Origin: J054 sp965223095
GTDB taxonomy: Bacteria > Pseudomonadota > Gammaproteobacteria > Steroidobacterales > GCA-2729495
Assembly: GCA_965223095.1 (NCBI GenBank)
Contig: OZ244979.1
Coordinates: forward strand, 2,728,001 to 2,792,000
Direction: 5' to 3'
Length of the DNA: 64,000 bases
In this document: positions 44,393 to 52,865 of the stretch, piece by piece
Layout: each line of letters opens with the position of its first letter
How positions within the stretch are numbered: position 1 is the stretch's first letter
Translations under genes and position numbers: made by a program
The notes under the pieces: model-generated
Databases searched by the model: none
Told to the model about the DNA's origin: nothing
The model's input: the letters and a program-made list of their open reading frames with translations, nothing else

Positions 44393-45447
44393 TCGCGGTG
44401 CTACCCGGTGACGGCATCGGGCCGGAAGTGGTTAACGAAGCCCAACGCGTGCTGCAGGCGCTGAGTAGTTCAACGGGCTTTGAATACGAGACCCATGAAG
44501 GCCTGATCGGCGGGGCGGCCATCGAAGCCACGGGCGAGCCGTTTCCGAGCGAAACCCATGCCTTGTGCCGCGAGGCCGATGCGGTTTTACTCGGCGCCGT
44601 GGGCGGTCCCCAATGGAGTGACCCGAACGCCCCGGTGCGACCAGAGCAAGGTCTACTGGATTTGCGCGCGGCCATGCAGGTTTATGCGAACCTGCGTCCG
44701 GTGGTCACCCACCCATGCCTCTATGCCGCCTCACCCCTTAAACCCGAACACTTAGCGGGCGTCGATATTCTAGTGGTGAGAGAACTCACTGGCGGCATTT
44801 ACTTCGGTGAAAAATCACGCAGCCCCGAAGAAGCCACCGATGTCTGTCTTTACCAACGCAGTGAAATCGAACGCGTGGTGCGCATGGCGGCTTGCTACGC
44901 CCGGGAACGGCGCGGCAAACTCACTTCCGTCGACAAGGCCAACGTACTGGATACCTCGCGGCTTTGGCGGGATGTCACCGACTCGCTGTTTGCCACGGAA
45001 TTCAAGGATCTGCAGCTCGAACATTTACTCGTGGATGCGGCGGCAATGCACCTGCTATCCAAGGCCGCGGATTTTGATGTCATCGTGACCGAAAACATGT
45101 TCGGGGACATTCTTACCGACGAGGCCTCCATGCTTTGCGGCTCATTGGGCATGTTGCCCTCTGCGTCCCTAAACCACGAACGCGGCGGACTGTACGAACC
45201 GATTCACGGGTCCGCGCCCGATATTGCCGGCCAAGGTGTCGCCAATCCTTGCGGCACCATCTTGAGCCTGGCGATGATGTTGCGCTACTCCCTAGATCAG
45301 GAAGAATCGGCGCAGCGGCTTGAAACAGCCGTTATGAATGCTGTCGAGAATGGTCACCGCACCGCCGATATCGCGGGTGACCGCCCATCGGTGGGTACCG
45401 AAGCCATGGGTGATGCCGTGTTAGCCGCCCTCGAGGCTCAGGAGTAA
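44380..45447 (+). CDS. leuB: 3-isopropylmalate dehydrogenase
   Basis: A 355-residue NAD+-dependent beta-decarboxylating dehydrogenase. LPGDGIGPEVV at residues 8-18, LLGAVGGPQW near residue 70, VRELTGGIYFGE near residue 130 and NMFGDILTDEASMLCGSLGMLPSASL near residue 240 (in two parts) are family landmarks. HGSAPDIAGQGVANPCGTI closes the cofactor site. It starts inside the end of leuD and is the last gene of the leu operon, convergent with metB. Confidence 0.95.
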   Translation: MAALIAVLPGDGIGPEVVNEAQRVLQALSSSTGFEYETHEGLIGGAAIEATGEPFPSETHALCREADAVLLGAVGGPQWSDPNAPVRPEQGLLDLRAAMQVYANLRPVVTHPCLYAASPLKPEHLAGVDILVVRELTGGIYFGEKSRSPEEATDVCLYQRSEIERVVRMAACYARERRGKLTSVDKANVLDTSRLWRDVTDSLFATEFKDLQLEHLLVDAAAMHLLSKAADFDVIVTENMFGDILTDEASMLCGSLGMLPSASLNHERGGLYEPIHGSAPDIAGQGVANPCGTILSLAMMLRYSLDQEESAQRLETAVMNAVENGHRTADIAGDRPSVGTEAMGDAVLAALEAQE

Positions 45448-45489
45448 GCCGGCTCAAGCCGCGACCGACCGCCAGTCACTCGCCAAACC

Positions 45490-46647
45490 TTAAGCCGCCG
45501 CATCCAGTCCGCCGCGCAAATCCGCCAACAAGTCCGCCGTGGCTTCAATACCCGCAGACAAACGCAGCAAACCTTGCGAAATACCCGCAGCCTCTAATGC
45601 GGCCGCATCGTAAGTCGCGTGACTCATGCTGGGTGGATGACAAACCAAACTCTCCACGCCGCCCAAAGACACCGCGAGGGTGAAAAGTTCTAGCTTGTCT
45701 AGACAGCGCTTTACGGCGGCCTGACCGCCGCGTAGTTCAAAGCTCAACATACCACCGAAGCCGTCCTGCTGACGCGCAGCCAAGGCATGATAGGGATTAT
45801 CCGCGAGTCCCGGATAGTAAACCTGCTCCACCGCCGCATGCGCCGTTAGCAACTCCGCCAAGGCCTGGGCGTTGGACTGATGCTGGCGCATGCGGGGATA
45901 CAGTGTACGCAAACCGCGTAAGCTGAGATAACTGTCAAAGGCCGATCCGGACACGCCGAGGGTATTCGCCCACTGTTGCATCTCATCCTGCAAGGCATCC
46001 GTGGACGCAATCACTGCCCCGCCGACCACATCGCTGTGACCATTGAGGAATTTCGTGGTGGAATGCACCACCAAATCAGCACCGAATTCCAAGGGACGTT
46101 GCAGCGCCGGTGTTAGGAAGGTGTTGTCCACCGCCATCAGCGCCCCCCGGTCCTGACTCAGCCGCGCGATTGCCACCAAATCCACCACCCGCAGTAGCGG
46201 ATTCGTGGGGCTCTCCACCCAGACTAATTTGGGCTGTTGCACCAAGGCGTCGCCCAGCGCCCCCAAATCGGCCTGGTCCACAAAGACCACCCGAAACAAA
46301 CCACGCGCGGCACAGCGCTTAAATAGCCGGTGGGTACCCCCGTAGCAATCCGTGGGTGCCACCACCAAATCGCCGGGGTTCAGTAGCTGACAGACCAAAT
46401 GCGCGGCGGCCATCCCCGAAGCGGTCACCGTGGCGCCCGCACCACCTTCCAGCGCGGCCAGGGCGTCGGCGAGGCTGTCGCGGGTCGGGTTGCCCGTGCG
46501 ACTGTAGTCATAGGGCCGAGGGTCATCGTAGCCAGCAAAGCTGAAAGTTGAACTGACGTGAATCGGCGGCATGACAGCGCCATGCTGGCGGTCGGTATCC
46601 ACGGCCGCACGCACGCTCTGAGTTTGTCTGCGGTCCTTGTCGTTCAC
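45490..46647 (-). CDS. metB: Cystathionine gamma-synthase / O-succinylhomoserine (thiol)-lyase
   Basis: A 385-residue Cys/Met-metabolism PLP enzyme. YDYSRTGNPTRDSLADALAALEGG near residue 42 (seen in parts), the PLP-stacking Tyr in DCYGGTHRLF near residue 105 and the lysine in VVHSTTKFLNGHSDV near residue 200 are standard. It condenses an activated homoserine with cysteine or sulfide. Sequence reading cannot fully separate gamma-synthase from MetZ or gamma-lyase. Start GTG 46647 has a GGAGG box 8 bases upstream. The promoter lies in the divergent gap shared with the HisR-type regulator. Confidence 0.85.
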   Translation of the reverse strand: MNDKDRRQTQSVRAAVDTDRQHGAVMPPIHVSSTFSFAGYDDPRPYDYSRTGNPTRDSLADALAALEGGAGATVTASGMAAAHLVCQLLNPGDLVVAPTDCYGGTHRLFKRCAARGLFRVVFVDQADLGALGDALVQQPKLVWVESPTNPLLRVVDLVAIARLSQDRGALMAVDNTFLTPALQRPLEFGADLVVHSTTKFLNGHSDVVGGAVIASTDALQDEMQQWANTLGVSGSAFDSYLSLRGLRTLYPRMRQHQSNAQALAELLTAHAAVEQVYYPGLADNPYHALAARQQDGFGGMLSFELRGGQAAVKRCLDKLELFTLAVSLGGVESLVCHPPSMSHATYDAAALEAAGISQGLLRLSAGIEATADLLADLRGGLDAAA

Positions 46648-46783
46648 GCTGTATACCTCCCGAGGTACTCACCCCTGGCCGCCGAATACGGCACCGCCGC
46701 AAGCCGAAACGCCTGCGGGGCCGCGGAGTTTAGGGGGCAGGGCTAAAGACGGTCAACCAAGAGAGCCTGAAGGCTTGCATGAA

Positions 46784-46821
46784 CTGTTCTAGTGTATTAG
46801 CATGTTATTACATTAGTACAG
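46784..46821. promoter_or_regulatory. Large imperfect palindrome, probable HisR operator
   Basis: A 38-base imperfect inverted repeat centred on CATG at 46801-46804. Fifteen of nineteen positions pair, including TGT-CTA at one end and TAG-ACA at the other. It ends nine bases before the ATG of the TrpR-family gene and would block that gene's promoter and ribosome site. CTAGT/TTAGTAC pieces resemble TrpR-family half sites. Autoregulation of the regulator-his operon is inferred from position, symmetry and the family's habits. Confidence 0.7.
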
Positions 46822-46830
46822 CTGGGCATC

Positions 46831-47136
46831 ATGAAGGATCATCGAATTCTCAGCCGCCGCGCCGAACGCGTGGCTGAAGAAGCTTTATATCGGGCCATAC
46901 TGGCCCTGCGCGACCCGGCCGATTGCCGGGCATTTTTTATGGATTTATGCACCCCGGCCGAACTGCAAGCCATGAAAGACCGCTGGGCCGTAGTGGAGTG
47001 GCTGGATGAAGGCTTGAGTTACCGGCAGATTCATGAGCGCACCGGCGTAAGTCTCACCACCATCGGCCGGGTGGCACGCTGTGTGTCGGATGGGTCCGGC
47101 GGCTATGCCAAAGTTTTAGATTATTTGAAGAAGTAG
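46831..47136 (+). CDS. hisR: TrpR/YerC-YecD-family regulator, probable HisR
   Basis: A 101-residue all-helical DNA-binding protein of the TrpR superfamily, YerC/YecD branch. FFMDLCTPAELQAMKDRWAVVEWLDEGLSYRQIHERTGVSLTTIGRVARC, read here in sections between residues 35 and 85, holds the helix-turn-helix (SYRQIHERTGVSLTTIGRV). The gene abuts hisG by 6 bases. In several bacteria the YerC-type protein next to his genes represses histidine synthesis, and that is inferred here. The large palindrome just upstream is its likely target. Confidence 0.85.
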   Translation: MKDHRILSRRAERVAEEALYRAILALRDPADCRAFFMDLCTPAELQAMKDRWAVVEWLDEGLSYRQIHERTGVSLTTIGRVARCVSDGSGGYAKVLDYLKK

Positions 47137-47142
47137 TTTTAA

Positions 47143-48045
47143 GTGATTGATAAAGAAACACGTATTAAGCTTGCTGTCCAGAAGTCCGGACGTCTAACCG
47201 AGCACTCTCTGGATCTGCTACAGCGCTGCGGACTGAAGTACACGCGCGGGCGGGACCAACTGATGGCCTTCGGCGAGAATATGCCCCTGGATATCCTGCT
47301 GGTGCGCGACGACGACATTCCGGGTTTGGTGCGCGATGATGTCTGCGACTTGGGCATTGTCGGCTTCAACATCGCCGAAGAGGCTCGTCTGAGCTTCGCC
47401 AGTCAGGGCGCTGAGGCGCCCTTCTCCGTCATCCGCAAACTTGACTATGGCCATTGCCGCTTGTCCTTCGGTTATCCCGAAGCTGGGCCGGTACAAGAGG
47501 CCACGCAACTGGACGGCAAACGCATCGCCACCAGCTATCCGGCCACCGTGGGCGAGTACTTGCGTAAGCACGGCATCGATGCCAGCGTGGTGGAGTTTTC
47601 CGGGGCGGTGGAAATTGCCCCGAGCCTGGGGCGTGCCGATGTGATTTGCGACCTGGTGTCCACGGGCACCACCATGGCCGCCCACAAGATTCGCGAAGGC
47701 GAAACCATTCTCGACAGCGAGGCGGTGATCATTCGCACGCCGGTGGAACTGCCACCGGCCAAACAAGACTGGCTCGACCGGATATTGGAAAGGCTTGAGG
47801 GCGTCATGCAGGTACGTGAAAGCAAGTACATCATGATGCACGCGCCCAAATCGGCGCTGGCGAAAATCACTGAGCTCTTGCCGGGTTCGGAAGCGCCCAC
47901 GGTACTACCCTTGGAAGGCCGCGACCAAAAAGTTGCCGTGCACGTGGTGTGCCGGGAAACGGTGTTCTGGGAAACCCTGGAGAATCTAAAAGGCGCCGGC
48001 GCCAGCTCAATACTGGTCATGCCGGTGGAGAAAATGCTGGCATGA
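47143..48045 (+). CDS. hisG: ATP phosphoribosyltransferase, long form
   Basis: A 300-residue enzyme for the first step of histidine synthesis, starting at GTG 47143. KLAVQKSGRLTEHSLDLL at the N-terminus, VRDDDIPGLVRDDVCDLGIVG and DLVSTGTTMAAHKI (PRPP loop) near residue 175 are diagnostic. The C-terminal ACT-like histidine-feedback domain (about residues 220-300, HAPKSALAKITELLPG) marks the long homohexameric form, which needs no HisZ. Its stop overlaps the hisD start in ATGA. Confidence 0.95.
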   Translation: MIDKETRIKLAVQKSGRLTEHSLDLLQRCGLKYTRGRDQLMAFGENMPLDILLVRDDDIPGLVRDDVCDLGIVGFNIAEEARLSFASQGAEAPFSVIRKLDYGHCRLSFGYPEAGPVQEATQLDGKRIATSYPATVGEYLRKHGIDASVVEFSGAVEIAPSLGRADVICDLVSTGTTMAAHKIREGETILDSEAVIIRTPVELPPAKQDWLDRILERLEGVMQVRESKYIMMHAPKSALAKITELLPGSEAPTVLPLEGRDQKVAVHVVCRETVFWETLENLKGAGASSILVMPVEKMLA

Positions 48046-49361
48046 GCACGCTACCCGTCGCCGATTGGCAAGCACTCAACGAAGCTGAACGCGCCGCGCT
48101 GCTCAGTCGCCCGGCGGTGCGCGCGGCTGCGGATACAACCGCGCGCGTCGCGGAAATCATTGCCGAGGTGCGCCGCAACGGCGATGCCGCACTCAAAGCT
48201 TTCACCGCGCAATTGGACGGCGCCGAGTTGGAAGATTTGCGCGTCAGCGAAACCGAGATCGAGGCCGCGCAAGCCAATTTAAGCAGCGAGGCCCTACACG
48301 CCATCAGCGTGGCCATCGCCAACGTGCGCCGTTTCCACGCCGCGCAACTGCAAGACACACTGGTCGTAGAAACCGCCCCCGGGGTCGTCTGCGAACGGCA
48401 TTCGCGCCCCATTGATGCCGTGGGCTTATACGTGCCGGCAGGCAGCGCGCCCCTGCCCTCCACGGCCATCATGCTAGCGGTACCCGCCACCCTGGCGGAA
48501 TGCCCCGTGAGCATTCTGTGCACGCCGCCGCGCGCCGACGGCCACGCCGATCCCGCGGTGGTGGTGGCAGCCCGCGCCTGCGGTATTCGTGACATGTATA
48601 AAGTTGGCGGCGCCCAGGCCATTGCCGCGATGGCCTATGGGACGGAAACCATCCCCAAAGTCGATAAGATCTTTGGGCCCGGCAACGCCTGGGTCACCGC
48701 CGCCAAACAAGCCGCCGCGGCCGACGCCGGTGGCGCGGCACTGGACATGCCGGCGGGGCCTTCAGAAGTCATGGTGCTGGCCGATGCCGGCGCCGATCCA
48801 CGGGCGATTGCCCTGGATCTACTCTCCCAGTCAGAACACGGCCCGGACTCTCAATCGGTCTTGGTCTGCACCGACCCCGCCGTCGCGCAGGCCGCGCAGG
48901 CAGAGATCGATATTGCTCTGCCCGATTTGCCCCGGCGGGAAATCATCGAAAAGGCCCTGGCCAACGGCGCCATCATCCAGGTGGCCGATTGGGAGCAAGG
49001 CTTCGAGGTGGTGAATCGCTACGCGCCCGAACATCTTATAATCCAACTTAATAATGCTAGACAATACATTGATAATATTAAGAATTCAGCTTCGGTATTC
49101 TTAGGCTATTGGACGCCGGAGTCCGTGGGCGACTATTGCAGCGGCACCAACCACGTGCTGCCCACCTACGGCTACGCGCGCAACTACAGCGGGCTCTCCG
49201 TGGTTGACTTTCAGAAGCAGCTGACCTTCCAAGAACTCAGCTACGAAGGTTTGCAGGAATTGGCGCCCACGGTACAAGCCTTGGCATCCCTCGAGGGCCT
49301 GGATGCCCACGCCCAAGCGGTGACCGTGCGTCTAGACACAACTCGATCGCCAAGCCGATGA
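48042..49361 (+). CDS. hisD: Histidinol dehydrogenase
   Basis: A 439-residue Zn2+ enzyme that oxidises histidinol to histidine in two NAD+ steps. ATG 48042 overlaps the hisG stop (ATGA). Marks are VGLYVPAGSAPLPSTAIMLAVPA near residue 127 (in parts), VGGAQAIAAMAYGTETIPKVDKIFGPGN near residue 190, DMPAGPSEVMVLAD, SQSEHGPDSQS with the catalytic His, and NHVLPTYGYARNYSGLSV. An AT-rich patch at 49033-49104 with ATA, AGA, AAT and TTA codons stands out from the rest of the gene. Confidence 0.95.
   Translation: MSTLPVADWQALNEAERAALLSRPAVRAAADTTARVAEIIAEVRRNGDAALKAFTAQLDGAELEDLRVSETEIEAAQANLSSEALHAISVAIANVRRFHAAQLQDTLVVETAPGVVCERHSRPIDAVGLYVPAGSAPLPSTAIMLAVPATLAECPVSILCTPPRADGHADPAVVVAARACGIRDMYKVGGAQAIAAMAYGTETIPKVDKIFGPGNAWVTAAKQAAAADAGGAALDMPAGPSEVMVLADAGADPRAIALDLLSQSEHGPDSQSVLVCTDPAVAQAAQAEIDIALPDLPRREIIEKALANGAIIQVADWEQGFEVVNRYAPEHLIIQLNNARQYIDNIKNSASVFLGYWTPESVGDYCSGTNHVLPTYGYARNYSGLSVVDFQKQLTFQELSYEGLQELAPTVQALASLEGLDAHAQAVTVRLDTTRSPSR
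49033..49104 (+). other. AT-rich rare-codon island inside hisD
   Basis: About 70 bases encoding the conserved LIIQLNNARQYIDNIKNSAS use ATA, AGA, AAT, ATT and TTA codons in an otherwise GC-rich gene. A perfect TATAAT hexamer occurs at its start (49037-49042), but no matching -35 box is visible. The protein frame is intact. It parallels the patch in leuA. Confidence 0.6.
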
Positions 49362-50407
49362 ACAAGCTCGACCAACTTTTCCGGCCCGCGGTTCGCGAGC
49401 TACAGCCCTATGCAGCGGCCAACTACGCCGACGGCTGTCTGCGCCTGAATGCCAACGAAACACCTTGGCGACCGTCCATGGATCAATCTGCCGCCGGCCT
49501 CAATCGATATCCGGAAGTCAGACCCCGGCGGGTAAGCGCGCGCCTGGCGAGCCACTACGGCGTGCATGAAGACCGGCTGCTGGTCACGCGCGGCTCCAGC
49601 GAAGCCATAGAACTCATTATTCGCGCGACCTGCCGAGAAGGTAAAGACGACATTGTTATCTGCCCACCTACCTTCGGCATGTACGGCGTGTACGCGCGGG
49701 CGCAAGGTGCCGGTGTGGTCGAAGTGCCCCTGCTGAGGGACGCGAATTTCGCCGTAGATATCCCGGGCATCCAGTCGGCCTGGTCAGACCGTTGCAAATT
49801 GCTGTTTCTCTGCTCGCCGAATAATCCAACCGGCCAAAGCATTCCTGCATCAAGCCTGGATGAAATCTGCGCAGCCTATGCCGGCCGCGCACTGGTGGTC
49901 CTGGATGCTGCCTACATCGAATTCGCTGCGGAAGATCCCACCGCCAGGCTACTGGCCAAGCACGATAATCTGCTGGTGCTGCGCACGCTATCCAAGGCCT
50001 TGGGATTGGCCGGCGTACGCTGCGGCGTGGCTTTGGGTCACCCGCGGATTATCGACCTCGTGGGCCGCATCCTATCGCCCTATAGCTTATCCACACCCTG
50101 TAGCGATGCGGTGCTGGCCGCTCTGAACGAAGCCGCCGGCCGTCGGCAAGACATCGCGGCCCTAGTGGCCGAGCGGGAGCGCGTCGCCGAGGCACTGGCG
50201 GCGAATGCACGCATCAAACGCGTGTGGCCCAGCGACGGCAATTTTCTGTTGGTCGAAGCGGCGGACCCACAGTCCATCGTCGCCGACGCACGCGCGGCGA
50301 ACATTTTAATTCGCGATTTCTCAACAGACCCCTGGACGCCCGGCTGCCTGCGCATCACCATTGCCACCGCCGAACAAAACCAGCAATTACTGGACGCACT
50401 AAACTAG
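49358..50407 (+). CDS. hisC: Histidinol-phosphate aminotransferase
   Basis: A 349-residue fold-type I PLP enzyme converting imidazole-acetol phosphate and glutamate to histidinol phosphate. LNANETPWRP near residue 31, the LFLCSPNNPTGQSIP block near residue 150, VLDAAYIEF with the PLP Asp/Tyr, and LRTLSKALGLAGVRCGVALG with the Schiff-base Lys near residue 213 are typical. Its ATG overlaps the hisD stop by four bases (ATGA). The C-terminus ends LRITIATAEQN. Confidence 0.95.
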   Translation: MNKLDQLFRPAVRELQPYAAANYADGCLRLNANETPWRPSMDQSAAGLNRYPEVRPRRVSARLASHYGVHEDRLLVTRGSSEAIELIIRATCREGKDDIVICPPTFGMYGVYARAQGAGVVEVPLLRDANFAVDIPGIQSAWSDRCKLLFLCSPNNPTGQSIPASSLDEICAAYAGRALVVLDAAYIEFAAEDPTARLLAKHDNLLVLRTLSKALGLAGVRCGVALGHPRIIDLVGRILSPYSLSTPCSDAVLAALNEAAGRRQDIAALVAERERVAEALAANARIKRVWPSDGNFLLVEAADPQSIVADARAANILIRDFSTDPWTPGCLRITIATAEQNQQLLDALN

Positions 50408-50426
50408 GCCAACGGCCCTATCAATC

Positions 50427-51500
50427 ATGAGCACCCAGAAAAAGATCGCCTTTGTAGACCGTGACGGCACCTTGATCTACGAACCGGCCGACAAGCAAGT
50501 CGACCGCCTAGACAAAGTCGCCTTACTCCCCGGTGTGATTCCGGCCTTGTTGAAGCTCAAAAGCGCCGGTTATGAATTTGTGATGGTGACGAATCAGGAC
50601 GGCCTCGGCACCGCTAGTTTCCCCGAGGAAGACTTTCGCATTGCGCAAGACTTCACCCTCGAGCTTTTCGCCTCACAAGGCATCGAGTTTGCGCAAGTTT
50701 TTGTCTGCCCGCACCGCGACGAAGATGCCTGTGCCTGTCGTAAGCCCAAGACAGGTCTGCTCGACGCGTTCATGCGCAGCACCGAACTGGATCGAAGCAA
50801 GTGTTTCGTGGTGGGCGATCGAGAGACTGACGTCGAGCTGGCGAAAAATCTTGGCCTGCCGGGCATTCTCATCGACCCCGACGATCCGCAGGCCTGGTCG
50901 AACATTGTCGCTGGGCTCCTGAGTACGGCGCGCCAAGCCCAAGTCAAACGTCGCACGAAAGAAACCGACATAGACGTGCGCGTCGACCTCGATCGCGAAG
51001 ACCCCATCGACGTCGCCACCGGCATCGGCTTCTTCGACCACATGCTCGAGCAAATCGCCAAGCATGGCGGGTTCGCGCTGACACTAAGCTGCCAGGGTGA
51101 CCTCCAAGTCGATGAGCATCACACGGTGGAAGACACTGGGCTGGCCTTGGGCGAAGCTTTACGCCAGGCCCTGGGCGACAAACTGGGTATCGCGCGCTAT
51201 GGCTTCTTGCTACCCATGGATGAGGCCCGCGCCCAGGTGGCCATGGATCTATCGAATCGTCCGTACTTTGTGTTTGAAGGCGATTTTCCGCGCGCGCAAG
51301 TGGGTGAATTGCCGACGGAAATGGTGACTCACTTCTTTCGCTCCTTGTCAGAAAGCCTGCGGGCGGCTTTGCACATCAGCGTGCAGGGTGAAAACACCCA
51401 CCACATGGTGGAAGCCTGCTTTAAAGCCACCGGCCGGGCCATCCGTCAGGCTAAAGCCCGGGAAGGCACACAGTTGCCCACCACCAAAGGCAGCTTGTAG
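50427..51500 (+). CDS. hisB: Bifunctional histidinol-phosphatase / imidazoleglycerol-phosphate dehydratase
   Basis: A 357-residue fusion. Residues 1-160 form the HAD phosphatase: DRDGTL at 11-16 holds the nucleophile, and zinc-binding CPHRDEDACACRKPKTGLL lies near residue 93. Residues from about 167 on form the IGP dehydratase: GIGFFDHMLEQIAKHGG, VDEHHTVEDTGLALGEAL and the C-terminal NTHHMVEACFKATGRAIRQA carry the Mn-binding His clusters. The fusion is typical of enterobacterial and xanthomonad-like gammaproteobacteria. Confidence 0.96.
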   Translation: MSTQKKIAFVDRDGTLIYEPADKQVDRLDKVALLPGVIPALLKLKSAGYEFVMVTNQDGLGTASFPEEDFRIAQDFTLELFASQGIEFAQVFVCPHRDEDACACRKPKTGLLDAFMRSTELDRSKCFVVGDRETDVELAKNLGLPGILIDPDDPQAWSNIVAGLLSTARQAQVKRRTKETDIDVRVDLDREDPIDVATGIGFFDHMLEQIAKHGGFALTLSCQGDLQVDEHHTVEDTGLALGEALRQALGDKLGIARYGFLLPMDEARAQVAMDLSNRPYFVFEGDFPRAQVGELPTEMVTHFFRSLSESLRAALHISVQGENTHHMVEACFKATGRAIRQAKAREGTQLPTTKGSL

Positions 51501-51516
51501 CTCTGCGGATACTCTG

Positions 51517-52122
51517 ATGAGTAAGCAATCCTTGGTAATCATCGATGGCGGTGGCGCCAACATCGCCTCGCTGCAGTTCGCGCTGGCGAGACTCGGCCGT
51601 GGCGACGCGCTTCTAACCACAGACCCGGCCAAGATTCGTGCCGCCGATCACGTGATCTTGCCGGGCGTGGGCGCCGCGCGAGACGCCATGGAGCGGCTCA
51701 ATGCGGCGCAGCTAAATCAACTCATCGGTGAATTGACGCAGCCAGTACTCGGCATTTGTCTGGGTATGCAACTGCTGTTTGATTCCTCCGCGGAAGATAA
51801 TGCGCAATGCTTGGGCGTCTTGCCGGGCCATGCCGAACGATTTGCCGATCACCCGGACCGCAGCGTCCCCCACATGGGCTGGAACCGCGTGGACCACGAT
51901 GAATCCGATAGCTTGATGGCGAACATTCCCGTCGGCGCGCAATTCTATTTTGTCCACAGCTATGCGCTGCCCGTGGGCCAGTACACCATCGGCCGCTGTA
52001 ATTACGGCGGCGAGTTTTCCGCCGTGGTCCGCCGCGACAATTTCTGCGCCACGCAATTTCACCCCGAACGCTCCGGCGTCCACGGGGCTCGCTTGCTCAG
52101 CAATTTTCTCCACAATAGTTAA
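51517..52122 (+). CDS. hisH: Imidazole glycerol phosphate synthase, glutamine amidotransferase subunit
   Basis: A 201-residue class I glutaminase that supplies ammonia to HisF. The nucleophile Cys is in VLGICLGMQLLF near residue 80. The His and Glu of the triad are in CATQFHPERSG near the C-terminus. The start ATG 51517 gives the family N-terminus SLVIIDGGGANIASL; a longer frame that overlaps hisB has no similarity. It is followed 5 bases later by hisA. Confidence 0.95.
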   Translation: MSKQSLVIIDGGGANIASLQFALARLGRGDALLTTDPAKIRAADHVILPGVGAARDAMERLNAAQLNQLIGELTQPVLGICLGMQLLFDSSAEDNAQCLGVLPGHAERFADHPDRSVPHMGWNRVDHDESDSLMANIPVGAQFYFVHSYALPVGQYTIGRCNYGGEFSAVVRRDNFCATQFHPERSGVHGARLLSNFLHNS

Positions 52123-52127
52123 GCATT

Positions 52128-52865
52128 ATGGAAGTGATACCGGCCATAGACCTACTCGGCGGCAAAGTTGTACGACTGCTCAAAGGCGACTTCGAGCAAG
52201 TCACCCACTATGCAATCGAGCCCGTGGAACTGGCGCGAAGTTACTTGGATGCAGGGCTGGGCCGGCTGCATGCCGTGGATTTAGACGGCGCCAAGACCGG
52301 CGACCCGATTAACCTGGATTTGATCGCCGAGTTTGCGGCCACCGGTCTGAAAGTGCAGGCTGGTGGCGGCATACGCGATGAAGCCCGCTTGCAAGCCCTG
52401 CTAAAAGCGGGTGCGGAACGCGCAGTCATCGGCTCCACTGCGGTGACCGCGCCCGACACCGTAGCGGGATGGATCAAAGCATTGGGCGCCGAGCGCTTTG
52501 TCTTGGCCTTCGATGTGCTGCTGAGCGAAACAGGCACCCCCATGGCACAAACCCATGGCTGGACCCGCAGTAGCAATACCAGCTTGTGGGCATTGCTAGA
52601 TCAATACCTCGCCCTGGGCGCCCGCGACGTACTTTGCACTGACATCGACTTGGACGGCAGCTTGGCGGGACCCAACACCGAGCTTTATCAGCAATGTGTC
52701 GAGCGGTATCCCGACGTGCGCTTTATCGCCTCCGGCGGTGTGAGTTCCGCCGCAGAACTGCCAAAACTCGCGGCCACGGGTGTCGCCGGCGTGGTCTCAG
52801 GCAAAGCTTTGCTCGACGGCCGTCTGACCCTCCAGGAGATAGAGCAATTCTTGCGCGGCGCATAA
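52128..52865 (+). CDS. hisA: ProFAR isomerase
   Basis: A 245-residue (beta/alpha)8 barrel that isomerises ProFAR to PRFAR. The N-terminus EVIPAIDLLGGKVVRLLKGD carries the catalytic Asp. LHAVDLDGAKTG, QAGGGIRDEARL and CTDIDLDGSLAGPN with the second catalytic Asp follow, as does FIASGGVSSAAEL. The last 19 bases overlap the probable start of hisF, so the two are translationally coupled. Confidence 0.95.
   Translation: MEVIPAIDLLGGKVVRLLKGDFEQVTHYAIEPVELARSYLDAGLGRLHAVDLDGAKTGDPINLDLIAEFAATGLKVQAGGGIRDEARLQALLKAGAERAVIGSTAVTAPDTVAGWIKALGAERFVLAFDVLLSETGTPMAQTHGWTRSSNTSLWALLDQYLALGARDVLCTDIDLDGSLAGPNTELYQQCVERYPDVRFIASGGVSSAAELPKLAATGVAGVVSGKALLDGRLTLQEIEQFLRGA

Noticed and set aside
47137..47142. 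Possible His leader-peptide attenuator before hisG
   Set aside because: Only six bases separate the regulator gene from hisG, and no His-codon run or terminator is present; the upstream operator explains control better.
47218..47841. Antisense open frame of 207 codons across hisG
   Set aside because: A shadow of hisG; the protein is His/Gly/Ala-rich with no domain pattern.
49037..49042. TATAAT in hisD as an internal promoter
   Set aside because: No -35 element at 16-18 bases upstream; the hexamer is part of a general AT-rich patch, so it was listed only as a possibility.
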